Shown piece by piece: positions 17,829-27,800 of a stretch of 64,000 nucleotides of DNA; within the stretch, counting starts at the first letter, position 1; each line of letters opens with the position of its first letter. This DNA is from Nocardia aurantia (GTDB lineage Bacteria; Actinomycetota; Actinomycetes; Mycobacteriales; Mycobacteriaceae). The stretch is taken from the NCBI RefSeq assembly GCF_009604425.1, contig NZ_WEGI01000002.1, positions 639,851-703,850 of the forward strand, written 5' to 3'. A program made the translations under genes and the position numbers. The notes below the pieces were generated by a model. That model did no database searches, was not told the DNA's origin, and saw nothing but the letters and a program-made list of their open reading frames with translations.

Positions 17829-20800
17829 CCATGCCTTCGTTCGACTCCATCGTCGTCGGCGAGGACTGGATCAGCGAGCACTACTTCACCACCGATTCGG
17901 TGAAGGAGTCCTTCCACGGCCGCGTGACGGAACTGCGCAAAACCTGGGACGCCGAGGCGAAGGAAGGCCGCGCCACCGTCCGCAGCCGTTTCCTCGCCGC
18001 AGCCCGGGACCTGCAAACCGCGCTGGCCGCACTCATCGAGAATCCGGAAGCCGCCGCGAAGGTCCACGACCGGATCCGCGAGATCTGGGGCTACCACGGC
18101 GAACTGTCCGCATTCACCGCCGAACGCGCCGGCTCCGACTTGGTGATCCCGGACACCCAACTACCCGGCACAACGAACGTTCTTTTCCTGCAAGCGAATC
18201 CGGTGTCCGCGCTGGAGGATCTACTGGCCCCCGAGACCGGCCTGCTCGGCACCCCCGCCACCGAGGACGACAAGCCGATCGAGTCGGTGTCCAAAGCCGT
18301 CTCGGCCGCATTCCGCTCCGACACCCCGCCGACGTTCGTAGTGGTGCAGGCGGGCCAGTGGCAGCTGCTCGCCGAGGCCGAACGCTGGGCCGAGGGCCGC
18401 TACCTGGCGGTCGACCTGCTGGTCGTCGCCGAACGCAAACACGAGGCGCGCGGCGGCGAAATCGACCGCGCCTGCGCCATTTTCGGCCACCAGGCGCTGC
18501 TGCCCGACGCCGACGGCGCCATCTGGTGGACCGGCGTGCTGGAGGACTCGGTCAAGCACACCGTCGGCGTCTCCAAGGATCTGCGCGAAGGCATCCGCCT
18601 GTCGATCGAGATCATCGCCAACGAGGTCGTCCGCCGCCGCCGCGAACGCGGCCTGACCATGGCCGGCGTCGACGGCGACGAACTGGCGAAACAATCCCTG
18701 CGCTTCCTGTATCGAATCCTGTTCCTGCTGTATGCCGAGGCATCCCCGGAAATGCAGGTATTGCCCACCGGCGCAGCCGAATACGAGGAGGGCTACGGTC
18801 TGGACCGCCTGCGCGAACTCACCCTTACCGAACTGGTCTCCCACCGCGCCCGCACCGGCACCCACCTGTACGAGTCACTGAAGAAACTGTTCGACCTCGT
18901 CGAGGGTGGTCACAGTCCGGCCGTGCGGCAGAACATCGCCGACGACCCCGCCCCGGGCCTCGAATTCAACCCGCTGCGCGCAGACCTGTTCTCCGAGAGA
19001 GCAACCGCGCTGATCGACGAGGTCGGGCTCGGCAACGCGGCCACGCAGGAGGTGCTCGAGCATCTGCTGCTCAGCAAGGAGAGCAAGGGCCGCAAGGGTT
19101 CCGACCGTGGCTTCATCAGCTATGCCGAACTCGGTATCAACCAGCTCGGGGCGGTGTACGAGGGACTGATGTCCTACACCGGCTTCTTCGCCGAGGAGGA
19201 CCTCTACGAGGTCGCCAAGGACGGTAATCCGGAGAAGGGCTCCTGGGTGGTGCCCGTCGGCCGCGCCGACCACCTCGCCGAGACCGATTTCGTGCGCAAG
19301 GAAGATCCGGACACCCACGAATTGCGCCCTGTAGTGCATGCCAAGGGCACCTTCGTGTTCCGCCTCGCCGGCCGCGAACGCCAGCAGTCCGCCTCCTACT
19401 ACACGCCGGAGGTGCTCACCAAATTCGTTGTCTCCCAAGCGCTGGAGGAACTACTCGACCAGAACGACCACCGCACCACCCCCGAGGATATCCTCGGCCT
19501 CACCATCTGCGAACCGACGCTGGGATCCGGCGCGTTCGCCATCGAGGCCGTGCGGCAGCTCGCCGCCGAATACCTGAAGCGCAAACAGGAAGACCTCGGC
19601 AAGCGGATCGAGGCCGACGAGTATCCGGTCGAATTGCAGAAGGTGAAGGCGCACATCGCCCTTCACCAGGTGTACGGGGTGGACCTCAACGCCACCGCCG
19701 TCGAACTCGCCGAGATCTCGCTGTGGCTCGACACCATGGTGGCCGGATTGCAGGCGCCATGGTTCGGATTGCATCTGCGGCGGGGCAATTCACTCATCGG
19801 GGCACGGCGAGCGGTGTATCAGCCAGGGCAATTGGCGAAGAAGGCGTGGCTGAAGGCCGTGCCGAAGGATGTTGCGCTCGGGGAGGAGATCGGGGCGGGG
19901 ATCCACCACTTCCTGTTGCCTGCCGAAGGGTGGGGAGCGGTGATCGACACCCCCGAGGCGAAGACGTACACGCCGGCGAAGCGGGAGGAACTGCGACTGT
20001 GGCGCAACGAGATCCGCAAGTCGCCCTCGAAGGAGATCGCGAAGCGGCTCGCCGGGCTGGCGCAACGGGTGGACACATTGTGGGAGTTGACCTTCCGACG
20101 TCTCAGCATCGCCGAATCGGCTGTCCAGCGAGATCTTCACCTGTGGGGCGGGGAGCCGGTCGAAACCGGACCCGCTGTCAGCCGAGAGCAGATCGAGGCG
20201 GTGCTGTACGACGAGAACGGGGCCTACCGGCGGCTGCGGCGAGTAATGGACGCGTGGTGCGCGCTGTGGTCCTGGCCGGTGACCGGCGATGTCGTTGCGC
20301 CGGATTGGGATCAGTGGGTCGGCGGGTTGGAAGCCGTGCTCGGGGTGCCACCGAAGGCCGGGAAGTTCGAGAAACACGGGCAGATCAGTCTTGCCGGTGA
20401 CCTCAGCTGGCAAGATCTGGAAGTTGCCGAGAACACGGGCCGGACGTTCTCCCAGGCATTACCGATCGACAAAGCGCTGGAGAGGTTTGCGTGGCTCGAG
20501 GTGAGTGCCGAAATCGCCGAGAGCCAAGGGTTCCACCACTGGGAGCTCGACTTCGCTCCGGTGTTCGCGCGGAGCGGCTTCGACCTCCAGGTGGGGAACC
20601 CGCCCTGGGTCCGGCCGGATTGGGATGAGGCCGCGGTGCTCGCCGATTTCGATCCTTGGTGGCAGCTGGCGCACAAACCGTCGGAAGCCGCAAAACGCGA
20701 GAAGCGTGTTGAGGCAATGGGTTCGCCCAGTACCCACAATGTGTACCTGGACGAGCGGGCCAAGCAGGCCGGCCAGAGCGAACACCTAGGATCGGGTATT

Positions 20801-22423
20801 GATCGACCCGTCCTGACCGGTCTGCAACCCGATTCCTATCGGTGCTTCATGGAACGTACTTGGCGCTCATCGGCGCCGAACGGAATCGTCTCGCTGATCC
20901 ATCCGGAGAGCCACTTCACCGAAACGCGGGCAAGCGACCTGCGAAGAGAGTGCTACCAACGTCTCCGACGTCACTGGCAATTCTATAATCAACTCAACCT
21001 GTTCGCCGATCTCGGTCACGCCCGAACTTTCGGCGTCCATGTCTATGGAGATATCCGGCCGAATGTCCATTTCCTCCAAGCCGCCACTCTCTATCACCCC
21101 GAAGTGGTACTGCGCTCGCTACACCACGACGGCGATGGCCCCACACCTGGAGTGAAAGACCCTAACGGGCAGTGGGATATCCGGCCGCACGCCGAGCGCA
21201 TCATCGTAGTTACTGACACCGAGCTTTCCAATTGGGCAGCCCTAATTGATGAGGCCGACACCCCGGTAACGGAAGCTCGCATGTTGTACCCAGTGAACCG
21301 CATAAGCGCACATGTACTCGATAAGATCGCCACCGCACCCAGAATGTCCGATTTCGCCTTTCCGTGGACAGCGGGTTGGCACGAGACGGCAGATCGCAAG
21401 CTCGGTTACTTCGAAGCGCGCTCCGCCGTTCCCGAATACTGGCACGATACAATTTTGCAGGGTCCACACTTCACTGTCGCCACCCCTATATATCAACAAG
21501 GCAACCTGACAATGCGCAGCAAAGGGGACTACTCACCGATCGACTTGGAAACCGTACCCGAGAACTTCATCCCTCGAACCAATTATCAGGTGGCGCGGCC
21601 ATCAGCCGAGTACCTTGCAGCGTACCCGCGCTGGAACAGCGAGTCCAGCTGCAGTTATTTCCGCCTCGCTTGGCGGGAAATGTGCGATACAGCAACGGTT
21701 CGCACCCTCCAATCCGCTCTGCTGCCACCAGGTCCCACGCATGTACACGCAGTCCATAGCCTTACAATCGCAGGCGATAATCGCCGACTCGTCGTCGTTG
21801 CAGGCGTGAGTCACTCTCTCGTCGCCGATTTCATGATTAAAGTGATCGGCAATGCCCATATCAAAGCATCGACTTGGCTCCAGCTTCCGTGCCCGACCGG
21901 CCACGCACTCGAAGAACACTTGATCCTCAGAACCCTGCGGCTCAACTGCCAGGTCACCCCATTCGCGGAACTGTGGAACGAGCTGTACAGCCCATCCTGG
22001 CAATCGGATTCGTGGACACCCAGTTTCGATATAAACACTTCCGTCGCACTCGGCACCCCAGGCCCCAACTGGGACGCGCGCACACCGCTCCGCACCGCCG
22101 CAGACCGCCGCCGAGCCCTGGTCGAAATCGACGCCATTGTCGCCGTGATGCTCGACATCACCGCCGACGAGCTCCTCACCATCTACCGCACCCAATTCCC
22201 GGTCCTCCAACGTTACGAACGCGAAGCCCGCTACGACGCCAACGGCCGCCAGCTCCCGACGAAGATCGCCTCCGAACTCCGGGAGGACCCCACGCTGGGT
22301 CGCACCGACATCATCGCGGACGGCATCACCTACGCCGCCCCCTTCACCGGCGTGGATCGCGAGCGGGACATGCAGGTGGCCCACCAGCACTTCTCGGCTC
22401 TGGCAAAAGCCCGAACCTCCTGA
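17825..22423 (+). CDS. Eco57I/PglX-class DNA N6-adenine methyltransferase, DrmMI-like
   Basis: A 1532-residue protein of the size typical of PglX/DrmMI methylases. The SAM-binding motif I is CEPTLGSGAFAIEA at about residue 562, and the catalytic motif IV NPPW lies at about 925 in FDLQVGNPPWVRPDW. A large helical N-terminal region (1-500) precedes the catalytic core. The segment after NPPW (about 990-1350) is the expected target-recognition region, and its DNA is visibly AT-richer than the rest. The gene starts with GTG overlapping the helicase stop (ATG at 17831 is an alternative). In DISARM the methylase marks host DNA as self. A restriction-methylation fusion cannot be excluded, but no nuclease motif was recognised. 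Confidence 0.85.
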   Translation: MTMPSFDSIVVGEDWISEHYFTTDSVKESFHGRVTELRKTWDAEAKEGRATVRSRFLAAARDLQTALAALIENPEAAAKVHDRIREIWGYHGELSAFTAERAGSDLVIPDTQLPGTTNVLFLQANPVSALEDLLAPETGLLGTPATEDDKPIESVSKAVSAAFRSDTPPTFVVVQAGQWQLLAEAERWAEGRYLAVDLLVVAERKHEARGGEIDRACAIFGHQALLPDADGAIWWTGVLEDSVKHTVGVSKDLREGIRLSIEIIANEVVRRRRERGLTMAGVDGDELAKQSLRFLYRILFLLYAEASPEMQVLPTGAAEYEEGYGLDRLRELTLTELVSHRARTGTHLYESLKKLFDLVEGGHSPAVRQNIADDPAPGLEFNPLRADLFSERATALIDEVGLGNAATQEVLEHLLLSKESKGRKGSDRGFISYAELGINQLGAVYEGLMSYTGFFAEEDLYEVAKDGNPEKGSWVVPVGRADHLAETDFVRKEDPDTHELRPVVHAKGTFVFRLAGRERQQSASYYTPEVLTKFVVSQALEELLDQNDHRTTPEDILGLTICEPTLGSGAFAIEAVRQLAAEYLKRKQEDLGKRIEADEYPVELQKVKAHIALHQVYGVDLNATAVELAEISLWLDTMVAGLQAPWFGLHLRRGNSLIGARRAVYQPGQLAKKAWLKAVPKDVALGEEIGAGIHHFLLPAEGWGAVIDTPEAKTYTPAKREELRLWRNEIRKSPSKEIAKRLAGLAQRVDTLWELTFRRLSIAESAVQRDLHLWGGEPVETGPAVSREQIEAVLYDENGAYRRLRRVMDAWCALWSWPVTGDVVAPDWDQWVGGLEAVLGVPPKAGKFEKHGQISLAGDLSWQDLEVAENTGRTFSQALPIDKALERFAWLEVSAEIAESQGFHHWELDFAPVFARSGFDLQVGNPPWVRPDWDEAAVLADFDPWWQLAHKPSEAAKREKRVEAMGSPSTHNVYLDERAKQAGQSEHLGSGIDRPVLTGLQPDSYRCFMERTWRSSAPNGIVSLIHPESHFTETRASDLRRECYQRLRRHWQFYNQLNLFADLGHARTFGVHVYGDIRPNVHFLQAATLYHPEVVLRSLHHDGDGPTPGVKDPNGQWDIRPHAERIIVVTDTELSNWAALIDEADTPVTEARMLYPVNRISAHVLDKIATAPRMSDFAFPWTAGWHETADRKLGYFEARSAVPEYWHDTILQGPHFTVATPIYQQGNLTMRSKGDYSPIDLETVPENFIPRTNYQVARPSAEYLAAYPRWNSESSCSYFRLAWREMCDTATVRTLQSALLPPGPTHVHAVHSLTIAGDNRRLVVVAGVSHSLVADFMIKVIGNAHIKASTWLQLPCPTGHALEEHLILRTLRLNCQVTPFAELWNELYSPSWQSDSWTPSFDINTSVALGTPGPNWDARTPLRTAADRRRALVEIDAIVAVMLDITADELLTIYRTQFPVLQRYEREARYDANGRQLPTKIASELREDPTLGRTDIIADGITYAAPFTGVDRERDMQVAHQHFSALAKARTS

Positions 22424-22593
22424 ACCACAGCCGTTTCCACTGAACTGTCCCAATCGGCCCACTACCGACAAACTTTCGCTACCCCCACAGCCCGATCCGC
22501 GAACCGATCGGTCTATGCCGTACCCGGCAACCCGTTTGCGCTCGGCAGCGCCAATTTCCACCGAACACCATCCAATTTCATTACAGGAGAACA

Positions 22594-23026
22594 ATGCTCG
22601 GTCTCGCGACCGTCGACAGACAACCGACCGCCGACTCCACCGCCGTGTGGTAAACCGGCCGGATCGGCACCGCCGTCGTCCGCAACACGAACGTGGTGGT
22701 GATCCGTCTCAACGACCCCGACGACGACTCGAAGGTCCGTTCCCTTCACCGCCGATCGCGCCGTCGTCCTCACCGCCGGCACCGAACCGACGCTGCCGTT
22801 CCGGCACGCGAACCAAGCCGCTGTCTTCGACGAGCTGATCGAGCTGACAACGGCACATCAGGAGCGAATCTGCCAGGCAATCCTGGACTACTCCCAGCGC
22901 AACGGGGCGAAACTCGTCCTCCCGCGATTCCTACCACCCCCGGTGCTGATAACTTCTGAGCAGGCCGATCCGCAGTTCCGCGCCCTGACGGTCGCCAACT
23001 ACATCGGCACGGCTTGGGAGACATGA
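22594..23026 (+). pseudogene. Decayed gene of unknown function between the methylase and AbiE genes
   Basis: An ATG with a good ribosome binding site (CAGGAGAACA before it) opens a frame that hits TAA after 19 codons (22651). It stays open beyond that (TGRIGTAVVRNTNVVVIRLN) to about 22735. The coding signal then switches by one frame and continues as FTADRAVVLTAGTEPTLPFR to VANYIGTAWET and TGA at 23026. One nonsense and one frameshift lesion would restore a protein of about 144 residues, so this looks like a recently inactivated gene. I do not recognise the family. The flanking stretches 22424-22593 and 23027-23130 show no further gene. Confidence 0.5.
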
Positions 23027-23106
23027 TGCCGGTCGAGCTCCGGTGTCCCGTCGGACGGCACCGCACGATGTGGCCGGTGGCGGCGAGCTTCACTATCGGA
23101 TATCTT

Positions 23107-23122
23107 GCCTTATAGGCTAGAA
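23107..23122 (+). promoter_or_regulatory. Probable abiE promoter with small palindrome
   Basis: GCCT-TAT-AGGC (23107-23117) overlaps the -10-like TAGAAT (about 23118-23123), 8 bp before the antitoxin start. AbiEi-type antitoxins autoregulate by binding inverted repeats at their promoter, so this is a candidate operator; the arms are short. Confidence 0.3.
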
Positions 23123-23130
23123 TCCTCATA

Positions 23131-23796
23131 GTGATGGAGAAGGATGCCACCTCGCAACCGACTCGCCACTCCGGTGTGCCGCCGGAGCTGGCACGCATGC
23201 CGATGCGCACCTTCACGGCCCGGAACGCCGCAGCCTTCTACAGTTACCCCCATCAGCGATTGTCCAAGCTGACGGCGCGCGGCCTGCTACACCGTCCGGC
23301 GCACGGCTACTACACGGTCGTCCCGCTGGATCACCTCGACAGGAGATGGTTACCCGGCCTCGAGGCCACGGCGGCGGGCATCGCCACTGCCGTGTTCGAC
23401 GCCGATCACGCCGTTCTGATGGGTATAAGCGCGGCCCGCGTTCACGGTGCCATCCCGCGGGCCCTCGCCGTCGCGGTCGTCGCGGTACCGAGACAGCGCG
23501 CCGCGCTCCGGCTCACCGACCGTGACGCCATCGTCCGTTTCGTCACACGCGACACCGACAACCTGGACGCCGAAACGATCTCCACGGAGCTCGGATCGAC
23601 CCTGGTCACCACACCCGAACAAACGGTTCTGGACCTCGCACACCGACCCGATCTCGGCGACAGCGCCACCGATGTCCCCACAGCCGTCCGCACCCTCTAT
23701 CGACGCTGCGACCCGGAACAACTCGATCGACTCGCCCACGCACAGAGACTGCGAGCCGCACTCGACCGCGTCATGGGTATGCTGGAATACCCGTGA
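23131..23796 (+). CDS. abiEi: Type IV toxin-antitoxin system antitoxin, AbiEi family
   Basis: A 221-residue protein with an N-terminal winged helix (RNAAAFYSYPHQRLSKLTAR, then GLLHRPAHGYYTVVP) that binds the operon's own promoter. The larger C-terminal domain (GISAARVHGAIPRALAVAVV and the 'TPEQTVLDLAHRPDL' motif) is characteristic of actinobacterial AbiEi antitoxins. The family counteracts the AbiEii nucleotidyltransferase without direct contact. Starts at GTG 23131 or ATG 23134 are both possible. It overlaps the toxin gene by 4 bp (GTGA). The pair sits inside the DISARM-like operon. Confidence 0.85.
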   Translation: MMEKDATSQPTRHSGVPPELARMPMRTFTARNAAAFYSYPHQRLSKLTARGLLHRPAHGYYTVVPLDHLDRRWLPGLEATAAGIATAVFDADHAVLMGISAARVHGAIPRALAVAVVAVPRQRAALRLTDRDAIVRFVTRDTDNLDAETISTELGSTLVTTPEQTVLDLAHRPDLGDSATDVPTAVRTLYRRCDPEQLDRLAHAQRLRAALDRVMGMLEYP

Positions 23797-24560
23797 GCCT
23801 CGGCATCGACGAACGGGCAACCGTCGCAGCACAATTCGGCGTCACGAACGCTCAGGTCGAACGCGATCACCTGATCTCGTTGCTACTCGCCCACCTCAGC
23901 ACCCACTACGCCGACGCGGTCATCTTCTTCGGCGGAACCGCCCTGGCCAGAACACATCTCCCGCACGGGCGATTGAGCGAGGACATCGACCTGATAGCCC
24001 CGGTATCCCGATCCACGGTGGCAGCCGATCTGACCCACACACTTCCGCGCGCCGCTCAACGCGGCTTCGGACGACTGCACTGGGACATCCGGCTCACGGA
24101 CGTCGCCGATACCGAACCCGCACGGCTGATCTCGGCCGACGGCAGCGTCGGTATCAAGATCCAACTCCTGGCCGGCACAGGGATTCCCCGCTGGCCACTC
24201 GAAACCCGTTCGCTGATCCAGCGATACACCGATGCTCCGGCAGCCACCCTCGAGGTCCCTACCCGGGCGGCATTCGTCGCAGCCAAGACTGTCGCTTGGC
24301 ATGACCGTGCCGCACCCCGCGACCTCTGGGATCTGTGGGCGCTGGCGTCCCAGGGAGCGATCGACGAGCAAGCCGGTCGGCTGTTCCGCCGGCACGGGCC
24401 GACCAACAGGCTTCCACAGTCCTGGCAATTCGCCACCGCACCAACCGAATCCGAGTGGCACGCCCAACTCTCCGGCCAGACCCGACTGACGGTCACTGCC
24501 GCAGAAGCCCTGCGCCTGGTCCGGGATGCTTGGGATGCAGTCGGCAGCTCAGGCTCGTGA
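23793..24560 (+). CDS. abiEii: AbiEii-family nucleotidyltransferase toxin
   Basis: A 255-residue nucleotidyltransferase-fold protein. FFGGTALAR (residues 45-53) supplies the GG/S-type nucleotide-binding loop and LSEDIDL (61-67) the two metal-binding aspartates Asp64 and Asp66. KIQLL carries the third strand. Later motifs (AAKTVAWHDRAAPRDLWDLW) match the 'RxxPRDxxDL' pattern of AbiEii. Homologues block translation by adding nucleotides to tRNA or otherwise act as growth-arrest toxins in abortive infection. GTG at 23793 overlaps the antitoxin stop, so production is coupled. Key residues look intact. Confidence 0.85.
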   Translation: MSLGIDERATVAAQFGVTNAQVERDHLISLLLAHLSTHYADAVIFFGGTALARTHLPHGRLSEDIDLIAPVSRSTVAADLTHTLPRAAQRGFGRLHWDIRLTDVADTEPARLISADGSVGIKIQLLAGTGIPRWPLETRSLIQRYTDAPAATLEVPTRAAFVAAKTVAWHDRAAPRDLWDLWALASQGAIDEQAGRLFRRHGPTNRLPQSWQFATAPTESEWHAQLSGQTRLTVTAAEALRLVRDAWDAVGSSGS

Positions 24561-24782
24561 GCGGCCTGCCGTCGTCTCGACAGTCAGCAGGGACCTCCCG
24601 GACACGGGCAGCGTCGGTGAGGATCCGGTTGCCGGCGCGGATCTCGACGGTGCGGTAGCGGCGGGCGGCCCCGGGGCGTCCTCGAAGTCCGCCAGAGCCG
24701 AGCCCCTGCCGACTTCCACCCGGACTCCCCCGACATGTCCGTGCCATGCGATACCGTCCTTGACGTCGACGGCCGACACCAC
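24560..24782 (-). pseudogene. Possible remnant of a minus-strand gene
   Basis: The 257-bp gap between the AbiE toxin and the giant helicase shows G/C third-position bias on the minus strand, in two consecutive frames. The first reads VSAVDVKDGIAWHGHVGG to ALADFEDAP. The second reads ARRYRTVEIRAGNRILTDAA to LTSLSC. A single frameshift near 24660 would join them. No start signal or family was recognised; it may equally be a non-coding spacer. Confidence 0.25.
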
Positions 24783-24817
24783 AGCGCGATCGCACCATCA
24801 GTCGAGGAGCAACACTC

Positions 24818-27800
24818 ATGGGGGCACTCCTGCCGACGCTGCAGGCGAATCACCTGCGCGAGGGTCTCACCGACTACCTCGCGACCACCTTCGCGCTGAC
24901 CGACCCCGACACCCAGGCGGCCCTGATCGACTTCGTCGGCGAACCCCGCACGGGCATGTTCAAGGGCCCCTATCTCCGGCTGCGCTTGCCGTTCGCCCCC
25001 GCACGCGGCAATTGGGGCATGCATTTGGATTGGCTCCCACAAGGTTTCGTGCCCTACGGTCATCAGGCCGAGGCTTTCGGGCGCCTGTCGACCAAGTTCC
25101 AGCCGCGGCCACTGCCAACCCTGGTCACCACCGGTACCGGATCCGGTAAGACCGAGTCGTTCCTCATCCCGATTCTCGATCACGTACTGCGCGCGAAGAA
25201 GCGCGGCGTCGCAGGAATGAAAGCGTTGATCATCTATCCGATGAACGCGCTGGCCAACGACCAGGAGCAGCGGCTCGCGCGGCTGATCGCCACCCACCCG
25301 GAGCTCGCCGGCGTCACCGCGGGCCTCTACACCGGCGAGCAGTCCTCGGGCGGGCGGACCCTGGTTTCTGCGGACGGGCTGATCACCGATCGGCGGCTGA
25401 TGCACGATTCGCCACCGGACATCCTGCTCACCAATTACAAGATGCTCGACCATCTGCTGCTGCGGCCGGATCGGGCGGCGATGTGGCGGCAGTCGGCAGA
25501 GTCGTTGCAGTACGTCGTGCTCGACGAGTTCCACACCTACGACGGCGCGCAGGGTACAGACGTGGCGATGCTGCTGCGGCGGCTCGGGCTGGCGGTGAAG
25601 TCGTACTGGACGGACGCCACAAATGTGAGTGCAGCCGGTCGGGCGCGCCCGCTGGGGCGGATCACCCCGGTGGCGACCTCGGCGACGCTGGGCGGCGACG
25701 GCGAGCCGACGGCGATGCTGGACTTCGCGCACGAGGTGTTCGGGGAACACTTCCCCGCCGAGTCGCTCGTCAAGGAGACCCGGCTCGAATCCGATGCCTG
25801 GCTGCTCGATCGGGCAACGAAGCTCGACGCCTTGTACCAGCCGATCGTCCCGGCTGTCGAGGAAGCCGTCGCATTCCTGACCGCGTTGAAGGAGACCGCT
25901 CCGAGCAACGGGCACCTCACCGCCGCGGTGCTGGCGACCCTGTTCGAGCGGGGCGGTGATCAGCCGCCGGGGCTCCGGGAGCTGGCCTCGGAGTTGCGTC
26001 GCCTCGACGAGGCCGAGCAACTGGACCTGCTGAAGAAGCACAACGTGTTCGGCCAGCTGGTCAAGCGCTGCGAAAAGGCGGTGTCGCTGGCCGAACTCGC
26101 CTCGGCGGTGCTGCCGGCCCCATCGGCCGAGCGGGACAACCCGCGAGCGCAGGCCACCCGGCAGCGGTACCTCGATTTCGTGTTTGCCGCGCTGTCGCAT
26201 CTGCGTGCCGAAATCGGCAGGTCGGCACTGAATGTCGATGTGCACCTGTGGGTTCGGGAACTGTCCCGGATCGACCGGGAGCTCGCTGTCACGGCGCGGT
26301 TCCGCTGGGCCGACGACGGCGTGCCCGAAGGTGTTGACGTCGAATATCAGCCCGCCCTCTTCTGCCGCCACTGTGGCAGGTCGGGCTGGGGCGTGCGAAT
26401 GGCACCCACCGGCGAGGTCCTCGACCCGGATCAGGACTCGGTACGGTCGCTGCATCTCACCGGTGACGCCCGGATCCGCGCGCTGATCTCCGCGCCGCTC
26501 GAGGCCCAGCTCGGCACCGCCGTGGACGGCCTGCGCTGGCTGCTGGTCGACAAGCGCGAACTCAGCGACGAGACCCCCGACCCCGAAAGCCCCGAAGTTC
26601 TGGAGGGACACGCCCTTCCGGTGCTCATGCTGCACGGGCCGGCGGCGGAAGAGGATTCGCGCAAGGATGTCTGCCCGGCGTGCAACACCGCCGACGGCAT
26701 CCGCTTCCTCGGCAGCGCGGTCGCGACGCAGCTGTCGGTGGCGCTGTCGAACATGTTCGGTGATGCGGAACTCGCCGCCGACGAGAAGAAGGCGCTGATG
26801 TTCACCGACAGCGTGCAGGACGCCGCCCACCGGGCCGGGTTCGTCCAGGCCCGCTCACATACGCTCAGCCTGCGCTCGACGCTGCGGAACGCTCTCGGCG
26901 CCAAGGTCTTCGGTGCGAACGCCGCCGCGGTACTGACGCTCACCGAACTGTGCGAGGCAGTGATCGAGCGGGCGGGCGACGACCCGGCCCGGCGTTATCA
27001 TCTGCTCGCGCCCGACATCGTCGAGCACGATGAATTCGTCGCGTTCTGGCAGCGAGATGCCCGCATCGACCAGCGGCGCAGTGCCTTACGCAAAGTCAAG
27101 CAGCGGGTGCAGTTCGATATCGACCTCGAATTCGGCCTGCAATCGCGACTCGGCCGCACGCTCGAACTGACCGGCAGCGTCGTCGCCGAGGTCGACCTCG
27201 GCTCCCCCGCGCGCGTCGCGAGCCTCGGCGGGCAGGCGCTCGCCGGTGCGGAATATCAACTGGCCGTCTCTGAACCCGATACCGCGGCGATCACCCGCTG
27301 GGTGCGCGGCACGGTGGAACGGATGCGCACCCAAGGCGCGATCCTGCACGACTGGCTGGCGGCCTTCGTCCGGCACGACGCCAACCGGCGCTACATCTGG
27401 GGCGGGCGACCGCGCGGCGTGGGGATGCCCGCGTTCCCGAAAGGCCGTCCCGCCCCGGCCTTTCCGGCGGTCGGGGCGCGAACCGTCCCGGACGGGTTTG
27501 ACGCGATCACCGCCCCCTCCTCGTGGTACGCGCGATGGGCCTCCCGCTGCCTGGGCGTATCCGCGTTCGAAGGCGGTTTCCTCGCCCGATCGTTGTTTAC
27601 GGTGCTGGCCGAGCAACGCATCGTCATCACCGTCACCACCGAAAAGTCGCTCACGGCTTATCAATTGAGCGATAGCGGCATCATGGTCGGTGCGCCGGAC
27701 CTGGCCGACCTGCAGGCGGGCCGGCATCTGCTAGTGTGCGAGGTGTGCCGGACCCAGAATCCCGGCAGCACCGCCGTCGTGGATCAGCTCGAGGGCGCGC

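Noticed and set aside
24584..26830. A 748-codon minus-strand frame opposite the giant helicase
   Set aside because: It runs antisense to conserved helicase motifs and its translation shows no domains.
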